Of a stretch of 64,000 bases of DNA, positions 40,001 through 51,600 are shown in pieces. Numbering within the stretch: the stretch's first letter is position 1; each line of letters starts with the position of its first letter. Origin of the DNA: Ifrita kowaldi. Its lineage: Eukaryota > Chordata > Aves > Passeriformes > Cinclosomatidae. The position numbers and the translations under genes are program-made. The DNA is taken from assembly GCA_013398055.1 (NCBI GenBank), contig VZRS01012612.1, positions 744,210 to 808,209 on the forward strand, written 5' to 3'. The notes under the pieces are model-generated. The model made no database searches. It had not been told where the DNA came from and saw nothing but the letters and a program-made list of their open reading frames with translations.

Positions 40001-41415
40001 ACCATAAGTGTAGTAAATAGATGAAATGAAAGCAAGAGAACAGCCCAAGGTTCCCACGTACACTTAAAATTGATGGCCACCAGATTCACAGAAGCAGTGA
40101 TGCAAGTGGTATGAATTAAACTCACAAGTGTTACTCATTTTTCTGGGTGCAAAAACCCCTATTTTTTACTTCAAATATGGAGGGAATCAGCAATACAGTA
40201 CATGCAAAATAAATTAGAGGTTTATTCCCAGACCCAGCAGGCCATAACTCTGCCTGCCCAGTTCTTGTTTCTATCTGGTTTTGGTCTCCGTGACTCATAA
40301 ACCCAGCAGACGATTTCCCCAAAACCGCAGACATTGGTCCTTTCATCTACTTCTTCCCAGCTGATCTTCAGCTCATTTAGATCTTTGCTAATGTTTTGTT
40401 GACATAATGCTCTTGGTCATCCCTGACTTGTCTTCCGAAACATTTTCTGGACCCCTGTTGGTCACAGGGCCCTGCCAGCTTTCCACTTCAGTATCTTCCT
40501 GATTTAATGAGCTTTTCCTACCATAGCTTACTGGCTGTGGTCCAGCTCTTTCAGACATTTCCAGCCCCATAACCCAGCATGTTCTCTCAACTCTTATTCC
40601 CTGTCAATCTCATGAGAATATGTGAATGACTTTAACTTTTACCACCCATATTTGTTTTTCACCAGGAAGAATGATATGTCACTGCTTTACTGTTTTACCT
40701 GTTGAAGGGTTTTTGCCAGCTTCTCTCCTTGATCTTTCCTCTGGCATTTCCATTGTTGCCATACCAGTACAGGCTCACCAAGGAAACAAAATTCCCCAGC
40801 ACTATTGGCCTTTACTGTCTCCTGTTGAGAAGCACCTGCTGTTTTTCTCCAGTGAAAGGCAAACAAGAATTATCCAGACCTGCCTGCCATGTCAGATGCT
40901 GCCTGCCTGCATGGCAGGAGTAGGTGCTGCGAGGTGTCTACTTACCCACATCCCCAGGGCTCCAGCCAAAAGCTGGCATCACCCCAGTGCTGCTGTTCCA
41001 GGCATCCCTTTCGCCCACACAAAAAAGAAGATGTGATCGCTATCATCTTTGTCCAATTCCTAAAGTTACCTTAAAACAGCTGGCTGCTTTGGGGATGATG
41101 TTTTATGCCATGTTCACAGTAGACATAGAGCTGCAGTTTTGCTTTTCCTGTTTCTTCCAACATCTCCCAGGTGCTATGATCTTCCCTGGGCTCTCTGCAA
41201 ACCACTGCTACTGTGAGGAGACCATTGACAAGACTTTAAGGCTCATGGTTGGCCCAGGCTCTCAAGTGCAATTTTTTGAGTCTCTGTCACCATCCATGCT
41301 TAGGTCACATACAATCTCCCATCTCTGAAGCCTTCTCATCTACCCCCATCAGCAGCCACTGTCCCTTCCTATAGAGCCAAGCTTTTCTTGCTGGTTGAAG
41401 ATCAAACTGCAATTA
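37068..41415. other. Unrecognised intergenic DNA
   Basis: It lies between two CR1 copies. Several frames of 100-136 codons occur between 40600 and 41330 in overlapping registers, but none has a recognisable domain or a splice-site framework. Confidence 0.5.
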
Positions 41416-42065
41416 ATCATAGAATGGTTTGGTTTGGAAGGAACCTTGAAGATCACCTAGTTCTAATTTACCTGCCACAGCCAATGACATCTTCACCTAG
41501 AGCAGGTTGCTCAGGGCCCCAGCCAACCTGGCCTTGAACACTTCCAGGGATGGGGCATCTACCACCTACCTGGGCAACCAGTTCTAGTGCTTCACCACCC
41601 TCACAATAAAGAATTTCTTCCCAATATCTAATCTAAACTCATCCTTTTTAAGTTTAAAGCCATTCCCCCTTGTCTTATCGCTACATACCATTGAAAAAAG
41701 TCGCTCTCCAGCTCTCTTGTAGGCTCCCTTTAGGTACGGGAAGACTGCTATAAAGAGGCTGCTCCCCAGAGCCTTCTCTTCTCCAGGCTGAACAATCCCA
41801 GATCTCTCAGACTGTTTTCACAGGAGAGGTGCTCCAGTCCTGTGAGCGTCTTCATGGCCCTCCTCTGGACTCATTCCAACAAGTCCATATCCTTCTTATG
41901 TTGAGACCCCAGAGCTGGATGCAGCACTCTGGGTGGGGCCTCACCAGAGAGGAGCAGAGGGGCAGTCACCTCCCTCATCCTGATGGCCACATTGCTTTTT
42001 ATGCAGCCCAGGATACAGCTGGCATTTAGAGCTGCAAGTGCACATTGCTGGCTCGTGTTGAGCTT
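41416..42065 (-). mobile_element. CR1 LINE (outer copy), 3' part
   Basis: This is a minus-strand CR1 whose 3' tail is at 41416 ('atcatagaatgg', the reverse of the ATTCTATG tail). The 3'UTR and the C-terminal end of ORF2 run rightward to about 42065. There the match stops mid-element and resumes at 42694, because another CR1 was inserted. Frames are broken. With 42694-43030 it forms one copy of roughly 1 kb. Confidence 0.93.
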
Positions 42066-42611
42066 CAGTGTGCTTGGGTGGCCAAGAAGGCCCATGGCAT
42101 CCAGCCCTGTATCAGCAACAGTGTGGCCAGCAGGACCAGGGCAGGGATTGTCCCCCTGTACTCAGCAGTGGTGAGGCCACACCTCAAATCCTGTGTTTAC
42201 AAATCCCTCACTACAAGAAAGACATTGAGGTGCTGGAGCATGTCCAGAGGAGGGCAATGGAGTTGGGAAAGGGTCTGGTCTTACACGTCTTGTAAGGAAT
42301 GGCTGAGGGAGCTGGGGATGTTTAATCTGGAGAAAAAGAGCCTCAGGGGTGACCTTCTCACTCTCTACAACTCCCTGAAAGGAGGCTGTAGCCAGGTGAG
42401 GGTCAGTCTCCTCTCCCAAGTAACAAGAAATAGGACAAGAGGAAATGGCCTCAAGTTGTGCCAGGGGAGATTTAAGTTGGATATTAGGAAAAATTTATTC
42501 ACCAAAAGGGTGGCCAGACATTGGAACAAGTTTCCTAGGGAAGTGATGGAATCACCATCACTAAAAGTGCTCAAAAAATGTGTGGATGTGGCACCTGGAG
42601 ATGTGGTTTAG
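42066..42611 (+). pseudogene. CR1 ORF2 C-terminal remnant
   Basis: This is the C-terminal tail of the CR1 endonuclease/reverse-transcriptase polyprotein, lying after the reverse-transcriptase domain. The open frame that spans it starts slightly upstream at 42045 in unrelated frame and ends at a stop at 42609-42611. Family landmarks are VRPHLKSCVY near the start, GNGLKLCQGRFKLDIRKN in the middle and the PREVMESPSLKVLKK block near the end. It lacks the endonuclease and catalytic reverse-transcriptase domains, so it has no enzymatic function. It is not a host gene even though it is one of the longest frames in the window. Confidence 0.88.
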
Positions 42612-42692
42612 TTCTAGCATGTAGGTGTTGGGTTAATGGTTGGACACAATGATCTCAGAGGCCTTTCCCAACATTAGCAGTTCTATGATTCT
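42066..42692 (+). mobile_element. CR1 LINE (inner copy) nested in an older CR1
   Basis: A plus-strand CR1 3' fragment begins in the 'ggtggccaagaaggcc' block of ORF2 and ends at the tail 'ttctatgattctt'. It splits the minus-strand CR1 on either side and so is younger. About 180 codons of the ORF2 C-terminus can still be read in one frame through most of the copy (42081-42611), with one disrupted stretch around 42170-42300. It includes the conserved RELGMFNLEKKSLRGDL and RHWNKFPREVMESPSLKVLK stretches. That is far less decay than in the outer copy. Confidence 0.93.
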
Positions 42693-42693
42693 T

Positions 42694-43030
42694 GTCAAGC
42701 AACGCCCCCAAGTCCTTTTTCTCAGAGCTGTTCTCAATCCATTCTCTGCCCAGCCTGTATTTGTGGCCTTACACATGTGCAGAACCTTGCACATGGTCTT
42801 GTTGAACTTCACAAGGCTGACATGGGCCCACCTTTCAGGCCTTTCGAGGTCCCTCTGGATGACATCCCTTCCCTCCAGCAAGTCGACATCACCCCAAAGC
42901 TTGCTGTTGTTGGCAAACCTGCTGAGGCTGCATGCAATCCCAGTGCCAGCAGAGGTGTGAAACAGCACTGATCCCAACACTGATTCCTCAGGAGCACCAT
43001 TCATTGTCGGTGTCCACAAATCAAGCAGGT
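42694..43030 (-). mobile_element. CR1 LINE (outer copy), reverse-transcriptase part
   Basis: The interrupted minus-strand CR1 continues here. Read on the minus strand it shows the reverse-transcriptase core: a degraded ESVLGSVLF block, then FANN where the family has the catalytic F-A-D-D box, then DVIQRDLERPERWAH and the KFNKTMCKVLHM block. Both catalytic aspartates of the box are lost, so the copy is dead. The 5' (right) boundary is not sharp. Weak similarity may extend to about 43160, where an open frame on the same strand begins. Confidence 0.85.
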
Positions 43031-44060
43031 AACCATGGCATTCCCAGTTATTGTTACTGCAGTTGGCACATGTGCCTCTGGCCTGGCCAAGCCACGGCCT
43101 CTCCACTGCAGAAGATGCCCCTCTGGGACTGACCGTGGTGATGTTAACTTGCATCACGCTCCCATATTAATGATTTTGCCCAAAGGAGGACTGAAGAGCA
43201 AAACGGGTATGTTTTATACAGGACAGCTCACCCCAGGAAACATTTGCACTAAGGATTACGCCTGGAAAACCAGTTTTACCTTTCATTTATTGGTTTTCTC
43301 AGTTTGTATCAAAATGCAAAGTGGGATTGTGGGAGAACACAGTGAAAAATAATGCTTAAAAAAATTTCAGCATGAAAAGGTTGCTACATGTTTCTGGCAC
43401 AGGGGTCTGAACTAGAAAACTTCAAATATGTAAACACACCCAAAACAGTACAGGAGATCAGGCCAATCATATCTGCCACATGACTGACTTTATTATAACT
43501 GGAAGCCATACAGGTACTGAACACGGATTTTTTTAATACTTTCAGATATTTTGTGAGTGTCAGAAGGGAATTCTTGGCATAAATACTGCTTGAAAAAGGG
43601 CTTTTCAGCAAATGTATTAACCTTACAGGATATGCCAAAATGAAAAATCCATCTATCCATGGCTTTCCTGTATCTTTTGGCATGTTCATACAATAGAAGA
43701 AATTTTGGGGGGTTTAATTATGGTTATTATTTTGGAAGCTCAGTAGTGCACTCGAGACTTTAATCCTGGCAGCTGAATTGTGCAGTCAAACCACTGACCT
43801 GTGTACTACTTGCAAAATAGAAAACTTATAAAGGGCTTGACAAAGGTTATTTCTCCCGGCAAAGCCACAAAGGTGCCAGTAGGTTTGGGTCCAGGTGCCA
43901 GCCTAAGGCTTTCCCTTGAGGACATGGGAAACAAGGAACCAGCTCTGATTTCCACCCTGGAACCCGCCCTGCTCCAGGAATGGCAACCAGGACAGGGGCA
44001 GGCTGAGGCTCCCTTGGGGCTGAGCAATGAGCAAGCTCCCCTGGGTTGAGCATCCTCATC

Positions 44061-44088
44061 ACATCCCATCCCATCCCATCCCATCCCC
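44061..44088. repeat. (ATCCC)n pentanucleotide repeat
   Basis: About five tandem CATCC/ATCCC units. Open frames crossing it are chance. Confidence 0.92.
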
Positions 44089-44690
44089 ACCAGGGCTTCC
44101 GGAGCTGACAAGCTGCAAAACCCCCTGGCTGGGCTGGTGGCACTGGTTTCCTCTGGTGTGTGAGAGGCGATGCCCAATGTTTCATTTCTCAGCAGGCCCT
44201 GCTCAGTTCAGTGGTAATAACATGTTTGCTGCAGGATGTAAAAATAGAAATGTATGGATGTGGTAATCCCTCCCTGAAAGCCTGGCCAGTGTTGCTTAGG
44301 GAATGGCTAAACAGGCAAGCTAACCCCCATCACACTTTCTTGCATGTTTTTCATCATCTCTAGCTGTACCTGTGCTGCAGACTGAAGGTGGCCAAGTCTG
44401 AGAGGTGGGGTTGAGAAAAAATAAATCAAGAACTTTGTTTGAACAGGTTTTTCTGTTAAAGAAAATGTGTCAATTCAGAAACCTTACATCTTCGTGGAAG
44501 TATTTTTAGCTACCATTGCTACAAGCCCTGCCTAAAGCCTCTGGAGCTAAAACAAGATCTTAGCAAACAAATTAAATCATAATCCCTCTTTTTCAATACA
44601 TTTACCTGGGTGAATTTCTGGCATATAGCACATTGGCAGAAAATCAGCTCTTTTCACTCAGGTGTTTTCTGTTGGGTTTTTTTTCACGCA

Positions 44691-44762
44691 AGTAAAAGGA
44701 AGAGAACAAAAAAAAAAGTTTAGAAAAGAAAAAAAAAGTAAGGGAAAAAAAGGAAGGGGCAG
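44691..44762 (+). repeat. A-rich purine tract
   Basis: A low-complexity A/G stretch with several poly(A) runs of 7-10. No retroelement body was recognised upstream, so it does not look like a LINE or pseudogene tail. Confidence 0.8.
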
Positions 44763-45707
44763 GATTGCTGTGTTCAGGTATATACAACAGAAATTAAGCA
44801 ATTCTCCTTCTTTTAATTAGAGATCTGTTCATCAAGTCCACGCTAGAGAACTGATTTAGTACATTGCTGGCCAGAGCAATGTTCTCCACAAGAAACACCA
44901 TAGATGCCTCCTGGTCATTTTTTCCTTTCCAACAGTGAAGGCAAGGAAAACAACAATAGGCAAGGATAGGAGAAGCAAAGGGATTAAGATGAACTTCAGT
45001 AATACGTGCAGATTCCATCCCAACAAAAAATATAGTCAGTCTAATCGCATATACTAGGCTGAGTATATATAATATAGGCATACAGCAGTATAGAATGTTT
45101 ATTGACAATACTCAGTAAACTTCAACTAGAAATGCAAGTGATGAGGTAGTTTTTAAAGTGATGATGCTGACAGTGCTGAGGGAGAAGCTCCTCAGCTGTT
45201 CCCTGGTGTCCCTGTGCTTTCCCCTGAGAGGACTGCTGGCTGAGGGAGTAGGTGAGGTTCTCATCTTGCTCATTGCATGTGTCACAACATTCCAGTGGAA
45301 TTGCACCCATAACAGCATATAATCCAGGGACTGCAGTCTGGACTGGACAATAACCTTTTGTTCCCAGCTCTGTGGCAGAGCAGAGGTGCTCCTGCTCCTG
45401 GCACTGTGGCATGGTGCTGCCTGCCTGCTCAGTGCAAGGCCCTACCTGTTAGCTGCACAAACAAGAGATGCTGCAGGCACAGGCACATCTGTGTTACTGC
45501 CCATGAAAGATATTCCTGGTGTGACAGCAACACTCTGGGCAAGCTGACAGCACTCCTGTCACAGCCTTTCAAATCCCTGAGCACACCACCACCGCCTTTG
45601 TGGAGGTTTGCATTCTTTCACAGCCTGGAAGCGCTTCCCAGGTGTGGGACAGGACTGGGGCCCCCGTACTCTTGTGGCATTTTCACTGGCCTGTTTATTT
45701 CCATGTG

Positions 45708-46316
45708 GGCTTGCAACCCAAAAAGCCAACTGTGTCCAAAGCAGCATGACCAGCAGGTTGAGGGAGGTGATTCTGCCCCTCTGTTCTCCTCTTGTGAGAC
45801 CCCACCTGGAGCACTGCATCCAACTCTGTGGTTCCCAGTACAGGAAACACATGGACCCACTGGAGTGAGTCCAGAGAAGGGCCACAAAGATGATGAAAGG
45901 GCTGGAGGCACATCTATGAAAACAGGCTGAGAGAGTTGGAGTTGCTCAGCCTGAAGATAAGACTCTGGGGAGACCTTATAGCAGTCCTCTATGACCTAAA
46001 GTGGACTACAAGAAAGCTGGAGAGGGACTTTTTACAGGGGCATGTAGTGATAGGACAAGGAGAATGGCTTTAAACCGAAAGAGGGAAAACTTAGATTAGA
46101 TAATAGGAAGAAATTCTCTATCCTGAGGGTGGTGAGACAATGGAACAGGCTGCCAGAGAGGTGGTAGATGCCCCAGCCCTGGAAGCGCTCAAGGCCAGGG
46201 TGGCTGGGGTCCTAAACAACCTGGCTTAGTGGAGGGTGTCCTTGCCCGTGGTAGGAGGGCTGGACTAATGACCTTTAGACCCTTCCAACCCAAACTATTC
46301 TCTGATTCTATGATTC
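45708..46316 (+). mobile_element. CR1 LINE, 5'-truncated
   Basis: About 610 bp matches the 3' third of CR1. It contains the 'gaggtgattctgcccctctg' block, 'gagaccccacctggagcactg', the 'ataggacaaggagaatggct' block, the 'aatggaacaggctgccagag' block and the tail 'ctctgattctatgattca'. A deletion relative to related copies is visible near 45730, where the segment between 'gtgtcc' and 'agcagcatg' is shortened. It is the same broad subfamily as the copy at 8131 but better preserved. Open frames crossing into it from the left are chance. Confidence 0.93.
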
Positions 46317-48035
46317 ATGCTTAACCTCCCAGCCCTTTGAGGTCCTGCATCAAACCCCAACAGTTTTCAAGTCCAGGAGAAACGAGACCTGGTCCTATGG
46401 TCCTTATGTCCACCTCACAGCCATCATCACTGGGCTCTCAGTGGTTTGAAGTTAACAGGACAAAAAGGTTTCCCAGACTGTCTCCTGTTTATATTGCCTG
46501 AAACAATGTTTTTCTCCAAACAACCCCAGATCTCAGCAGCCAAAAGGCAGAGCTGCGTTTACACTGGGACTAAGAGGAGCAAAACAAGGAGGAAAACAGA
46601 GCAGTCTGGCAGACAGGAGTCCAGAAGGAAGACATGGGGAAGGGGTGAGCCACAGCTTGCTCAGGGATCTGCCTGCAGCTGCTGTGCTGTGAATGCCTCT
46701 CTGCCTGGTGCTGGCTCTGACGGCTCTCAGACGGGCAACAGAGGAACCGTGACTGGCACTTTGGAGTAGGATAATTATAATCTGGGCTCTGCAAGTGTGG
46801 GTTAGCTCTTACTGAAATAAACTGCTCAAATCTACGATGAATATCAACATTGTAGGCACAAGGGGCAAGGCAGTAAATTGTAGTAGGATGAAATACCTAC
46901 ATTTAATTATGTGAAATTATATAGAATTTGAGAGTTTTTCTGATGCATGCTATTTAAAGCGATGCCTAAGTGCCCTTCCTTGTCTGAATAAAGCAACTTT
47001 TGTTGCAAGATGTGGGCTTACTTTGTAGTTTACAATTTATAGTCTTCACCACATTTTGTCACTTTCTTATTTCTTAACTGAGATGTTTCTGAACATCTCA
47101 CTTCAAATAATGGAACACAGCTCAAGTGCTGCACTATATACAGCCTCTTAAAAAGGCATGAGCAGTTCTGTTGATTTTTTTCCTCCAAGATACTCATACT
47201 TGAGTACGTTCCTCACCAAAGTGTATATGTAACACATGCACACACAGATAGTAGTCATTGCTCTGCCAGCCTAAAATCCATGCACTTGTGCACCAGGTGG
47301 ATGTGGCCAACCCCACTGAGTTTCATTGCAAATAATTTTTGATCAAACCAATCAGGAGCATTTAAATAGCACCAGACCGGCCCAGCTGATCTCCTCTTAG
47401 TCTCCATGGTTGAGCCCTGCTTTTGGACACTGCCTCAGCAGCTCTGTGCCGCACTCTCGTCATGGTGGGGCTCACAAATTACAAAGTAAGGACCATCCAT
47501 CTCAAGGCAGAGGGACACACTAATCGTTTCCAGTGTGGGCAGAGAAAACAACCGGCTGGGGAAGCTGAAAGGGTTGCCACCCACACAGTTCAGCAGCCCT
47601 GGAAATAAAAGAGGGTTTATGTGCAAATAAGAGCCTGGAATATTCCTGCCTGACAGGCTTGGCATGCAGGATTGTGCAGAGAGCGAGTTTACAGCTGCAG
47701 GCCAGTAAGGATGCACAGCATGTCAACAGAGAGACTGAAATTTTGTTCAGCCTCAGTGAGCACAACATTTAGCTGGTGATGGTGACCCAGACCTGAACCA
47801 CTTATTCACGTGCAAAGATACGTGGGAACATTTCTGATGCGGTGTTCCTGCCAGCACACAGCCCTCAGCACCCTCCCTGAGCTGCAGGGTTGTCCTGAGG
47901 GGTGGCCAGTCCTGCACAAGCCCTGTCATTGCTGCATGGGCTGGCAGGGCCAGGGCCTGGTGATGAGGCAGCAAGCACTGATGTTCTCCAGGTGTACAGG
48001 ACACAGGACGGGATAGTCATGGCTTTATTCCTCGG
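46317..48035. other. Unrecognised intergenic DNA
   Basis: It lies between a CR1 copy and the solo LTR. No feature was recognised. Confidence 0.5.
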
Positions 48036-48612
48036 TGTTGTGGTTTAAATCCAGCCAGCAACTAAGAACCACATAGCCACTCACTCACTCCTCCCCTCCA
48101 CCTCCCCAGTGGGGAGGAGAATAGGGAAGAAAAAATGTAAAGCTTGTAGATTGAGGTAAGAAGAACTTAATAATTGAAACAACAACAACAACAATAATAA
48201 TACAATAACAGTATTGGAAAGGAGAGAAAGAGATAAAACCCAAGAGGAGCAAGTGAGGCACAGCACACTTGGTCACCAGCTGCTGACTGATGACCAGTCC
48301 ATGCCCAAGCAGCAATCCTCCCGGCCAACTGCCCCTAGTTTATATACTGGGCATGGCATTCTGTGGTATGGAATATCCCTTTGGCCAGTTTGGGTCAGCT
48401 GTCCTGGCCCTGCTCCCCACCAGCTTCTCGTTTATCTCCTCACTGGCAGAGCATGACAAACTGGAAAGTCCTTGAATGAAGGTGAGCACTACTGAGCAAA
48501 ACCCAAAACATCAGGGTGTTACCAACATTACTTTTATACTAAATTCAGAACACAGCACTGTACCAGCTACTACGTAAAGAAAATTAACTCCATCCCAGCC
48601 AAAACCAGGACA
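48036..48612 (-). mobile_element. Solo LTR, second family
   Basis: This is a 577-bp element with TG...CA ends. On the minus strand it begins TGTCCTGG at 48612 and ends CCACAACA at 48036. It is flanked by CTCGG (48031-48035) and CTCAG (48613-48617), a 5-bp target duplication with one change. A TATA box (TATATAAA, 48346-48339) lies about 265 bp from its 5' end, as expected for the U3 promoter. An (AAC)/(AAT) run lies in the 3' part at 48179-48206. It is similar to an avian LTR type I know from many bird genomes, probably ERVL-like given the 5-bp duplication. No internal retroviral sequence is present. Confidence 0.88.
48339..48346 (-). promoter_or_regulatory. LTR TATA box
   Basis: TATATAAA on the minus strand lies within the solo LTR, preceded by GCCCAG and followed by a GC-rich stretch. 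It is the expected U3 core promoter of the element. Whether it is still active is unknown. Confidence 0.6.
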
Positions 48613-51600
48613 CTCAGATACAGCATCAGGTCTTTGTGTTCTCTGGCAGTGAAGGGGAGCGTTCACAGACATAACTCACCTCATTGCGAGGAACTGCAGC
48701 AACACTTACCTAGCAGATTGTTTCAGCATAGCATCAGAATTAATGAAAGGATTAAAGAGCTTCATAAATAATAAAAGAACAAATCTCACTTGAATTTAAC
48801 TATTTCCCCTGGTTGAAAAACAAGCAAATAAATCCAAAGAACCTGCTTAGAAGATGGCCCCATATTTAATAGTTAGTTGAAGGATCTTAAGATTTCATCT
48901 ATGCATATAGACATATGTTACCAGCCCAGTAGAAGGAAATGACTGTAACCTAAGGATTGTTTGTCCTTAAAAATAAAATTAATCAAATTCCTTTGGAAAG
49001 ATACTTCAAATTTCAATCTCATGGAGCCAGATTTATTCAAGAGCAGCCTCACTAATTTCAGTGTGTATATAGAGACAGATACCACAAACATCAGTTTGCT
49101 TTTGCAGCTATGCTCCCCCGAGATAATTTTGACTGTATTAATAACTTGAACGTCCCCCTTCCCAAAACAACAGGATGAATGCAGACAGTTGCTGTGCTGC
49201 CACAAAATGACTTTGCAAGAGCAGATGCAGATGAAGCTGAGGGGAGTGAGGTGGTGCAGCAACAGAAACCTGGACAAATTTGCACAGGGCCTCCCTTGAA
49301 CCACAGTACTACAGAAGCCAAAGGCTCGGTTAGCAATCCTGACAGCAAAATGCTCAGCAATTTCACTGCTTGTAACACAAGATGAATCACACATTCTTCG
49401 TCGAAAGCTAATTAGATAAAGTGTCATCTCCCAAAGGCTCAAGCTGTGCATATGACAACACCCAGATCACTGCCTGTGTGGGTGTTTCACAGCCCAAGCA
49501 GTGAGCACTGTAAGTCACCAAAACTGCCTCCACCTGGGGGAGAAGGAACAAGAATGAATGCTGAGGGGTGGGACACAATGGCTGCAGGCATCACAGGCAG
49601 GTAGAGATGCACAGTCTGTGGTCTCCAGGCTGGCTCCCCCTCCCAAGGGACTGAGGGTGAGACTCGCAGTGGAGTGGGAAGCCTTGGGAGGCTGGGATCA
49701 CTGGTTCAGGGCAGGCGGGGCTATGACCCTGCTACAAAATGCTAATGCCCGCCTCACACCTCTTCTCCCTCTCACTCTTCATCCCCCAGCAGCAGCAGCA
49801 GCTGCCACTGCTGCGGTACTCGCTCCGTGACCTCCCCGGCCCAGCCCCCCTGCCTGGGGCAGCAAAGTCTCCCCACACCCAGGAAAGCTGTGGGTTGGTT
49901 GTGGCACGGGGCCAAGCCAGGAAGGGAAGGACCAAGGAGGAGGCCAGGGCTGCAGACCAGCTCTGCTTGGCAAGGCTGTTCAACTCCCACTTGCCTCTGC
50001 TTCAGTGACCTCTAACTCAAGTGTAACACACCAAATGAGGAAAAATCGTTTGGTTTTATTACTATATAGGGTGACAAAAATCACTGCAAAAATTTAAAAG
50101 TGTTGTAGTTGAAGGAGTAACTAGGTTGTTGGCAAAAAGGGAGATGGGAAACTTTACTGAAGAGATGGGTTGGGGGACTGACAAAAAATCATTTAAGAGG
50201 ACTAAGTTACAATTATTCTAACCTTGTTCTTAGTCCTTTTTGTTCTCCATGTATTAACATTTGAATGCCAACCTGCTCACACTTTCCTTCCCAAGCCAAA
50301 TTCTGTTTTGTGAATAAACCACAGGACCAGCTGGTTACAACATGAGATGCCATGAAACCATCAGAGCTGCACTTAAACAAGGCTGCATTTTGTTTCTCCA
50401 CTGCCTCACCGCTCTCTTGAGAGGCATCTTTGAAAATCCCTGAGGCCAAGTCACTAGGCATTAGAACAATATCATCACAGCAGACATGATCTTTCTGGGT
50501 TTTATGGGATAAAAAAATTACTCAAAACCACTCTAATATGCGACACACACCTCTCAAGCATCTTCTGCTTTGACTTGAGGCACTACCCTGCAGCAGGCTG
50601 GATGACAGAGAAAAGCGTGCAGCACTATGTTACCGCCATGGGCTCTGCTGGAGGCACCTTCCCTGCATCTCCTGCACAAACCATCCAAAAATTTTATCTA
50701 GGTTATCCCCTTCCTGCAAACCCCTAGACCAGCAAGTAAAGGGTGTGAGACAGCCGAGCTGCATGCGGAACACTGTGCATTGCAAATGCAGGCAGGCTTG
50801 GAGTCCCACAGCGCCTGTCAGGTCCCAGGTCGTCACTGAAAAACAATCTCTAATACCTCCCCTGTGCAGCTGCCACTGAGCCCTGCCTGGATGTGCTGCT
50901 CCAGAGCAGCCAGAGCCCGTCCCCAGCTCACAGACACGAGCGGTGCCGCTGTCACAGCTCGCACAGGGGTGGGGTTCTGCAACCTCTGCTGCCCTGCCCC
51001 CAGCCAAACCACAGCTACCTGGGGTCCCGGCACAGCTCCGCACACCCACAGCGCCCTTTGGCAGCCGGACCCTCGGCAGGGGCTGCCCCCAGGCCCTCAG
51101 CACAGCTGAGGGGAAGGAGCTGCAGCAGCTTTACCACCCGTCGAGCCCTGGGAAGCCAAGCAAATCACATCTGTGCGCAGGGGCCTCCCTCTGACCCACA
51201 GGTGCATGGATGGAGACGGCAGTGCAGACTGCTCTTCCCACCTCCCACCGCCCCCGCACCTCCACTAACTCCTTCATCCTCTAGGTTGCCCCCTGGAAAC
51301 GGCAGGTTACGTCTGGGTCAAGCATAAGCAACCCAAATTCATAGTGGGAGCTAACCAGAAAGGCTTTGCCTGGAGGGGGAACAACTGTGCTTGTCTGTGC
51401 TGCTCCATCACCCAGGCTAAGGGGGGGTGGCCAACAAAGGCTGTCACTATATATAATCGCCATAGTATGAGCACTGTTGTCAGCACAAACCCAAAACACA
51501 GCTCCATACTGTGGAGGAAACACAAAACACAGCCACTGTGGAGGAAATTAAAGGTACCCCAGCCAAACCCGGCACAGGTGGAAAGGCTGTAAGGAAAGCA

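Larger units (their letters stand above)
43031..45707. other. Unrecognised intergenic DNA
   Basis: It contains the ATCCC repeat and an A-rich tract. The first 130 bp may still be degraded CR1. No gene was recognised. Confidence 0.5.

Noticed and set aside
45358..45930. 190-codon plus-strand frame
   Set aside because: Its last third is a CR1 copy read out of the ORF2 frame and the first part matches nothing. No domain or splice support was seen.
49732..51327. Many overlapping frames in GC-rich patches on both strands
   Set aside because: Simultaneous openness in several registers is a composition effect. No CpG-island promoter with an adjoining gene could be identified.
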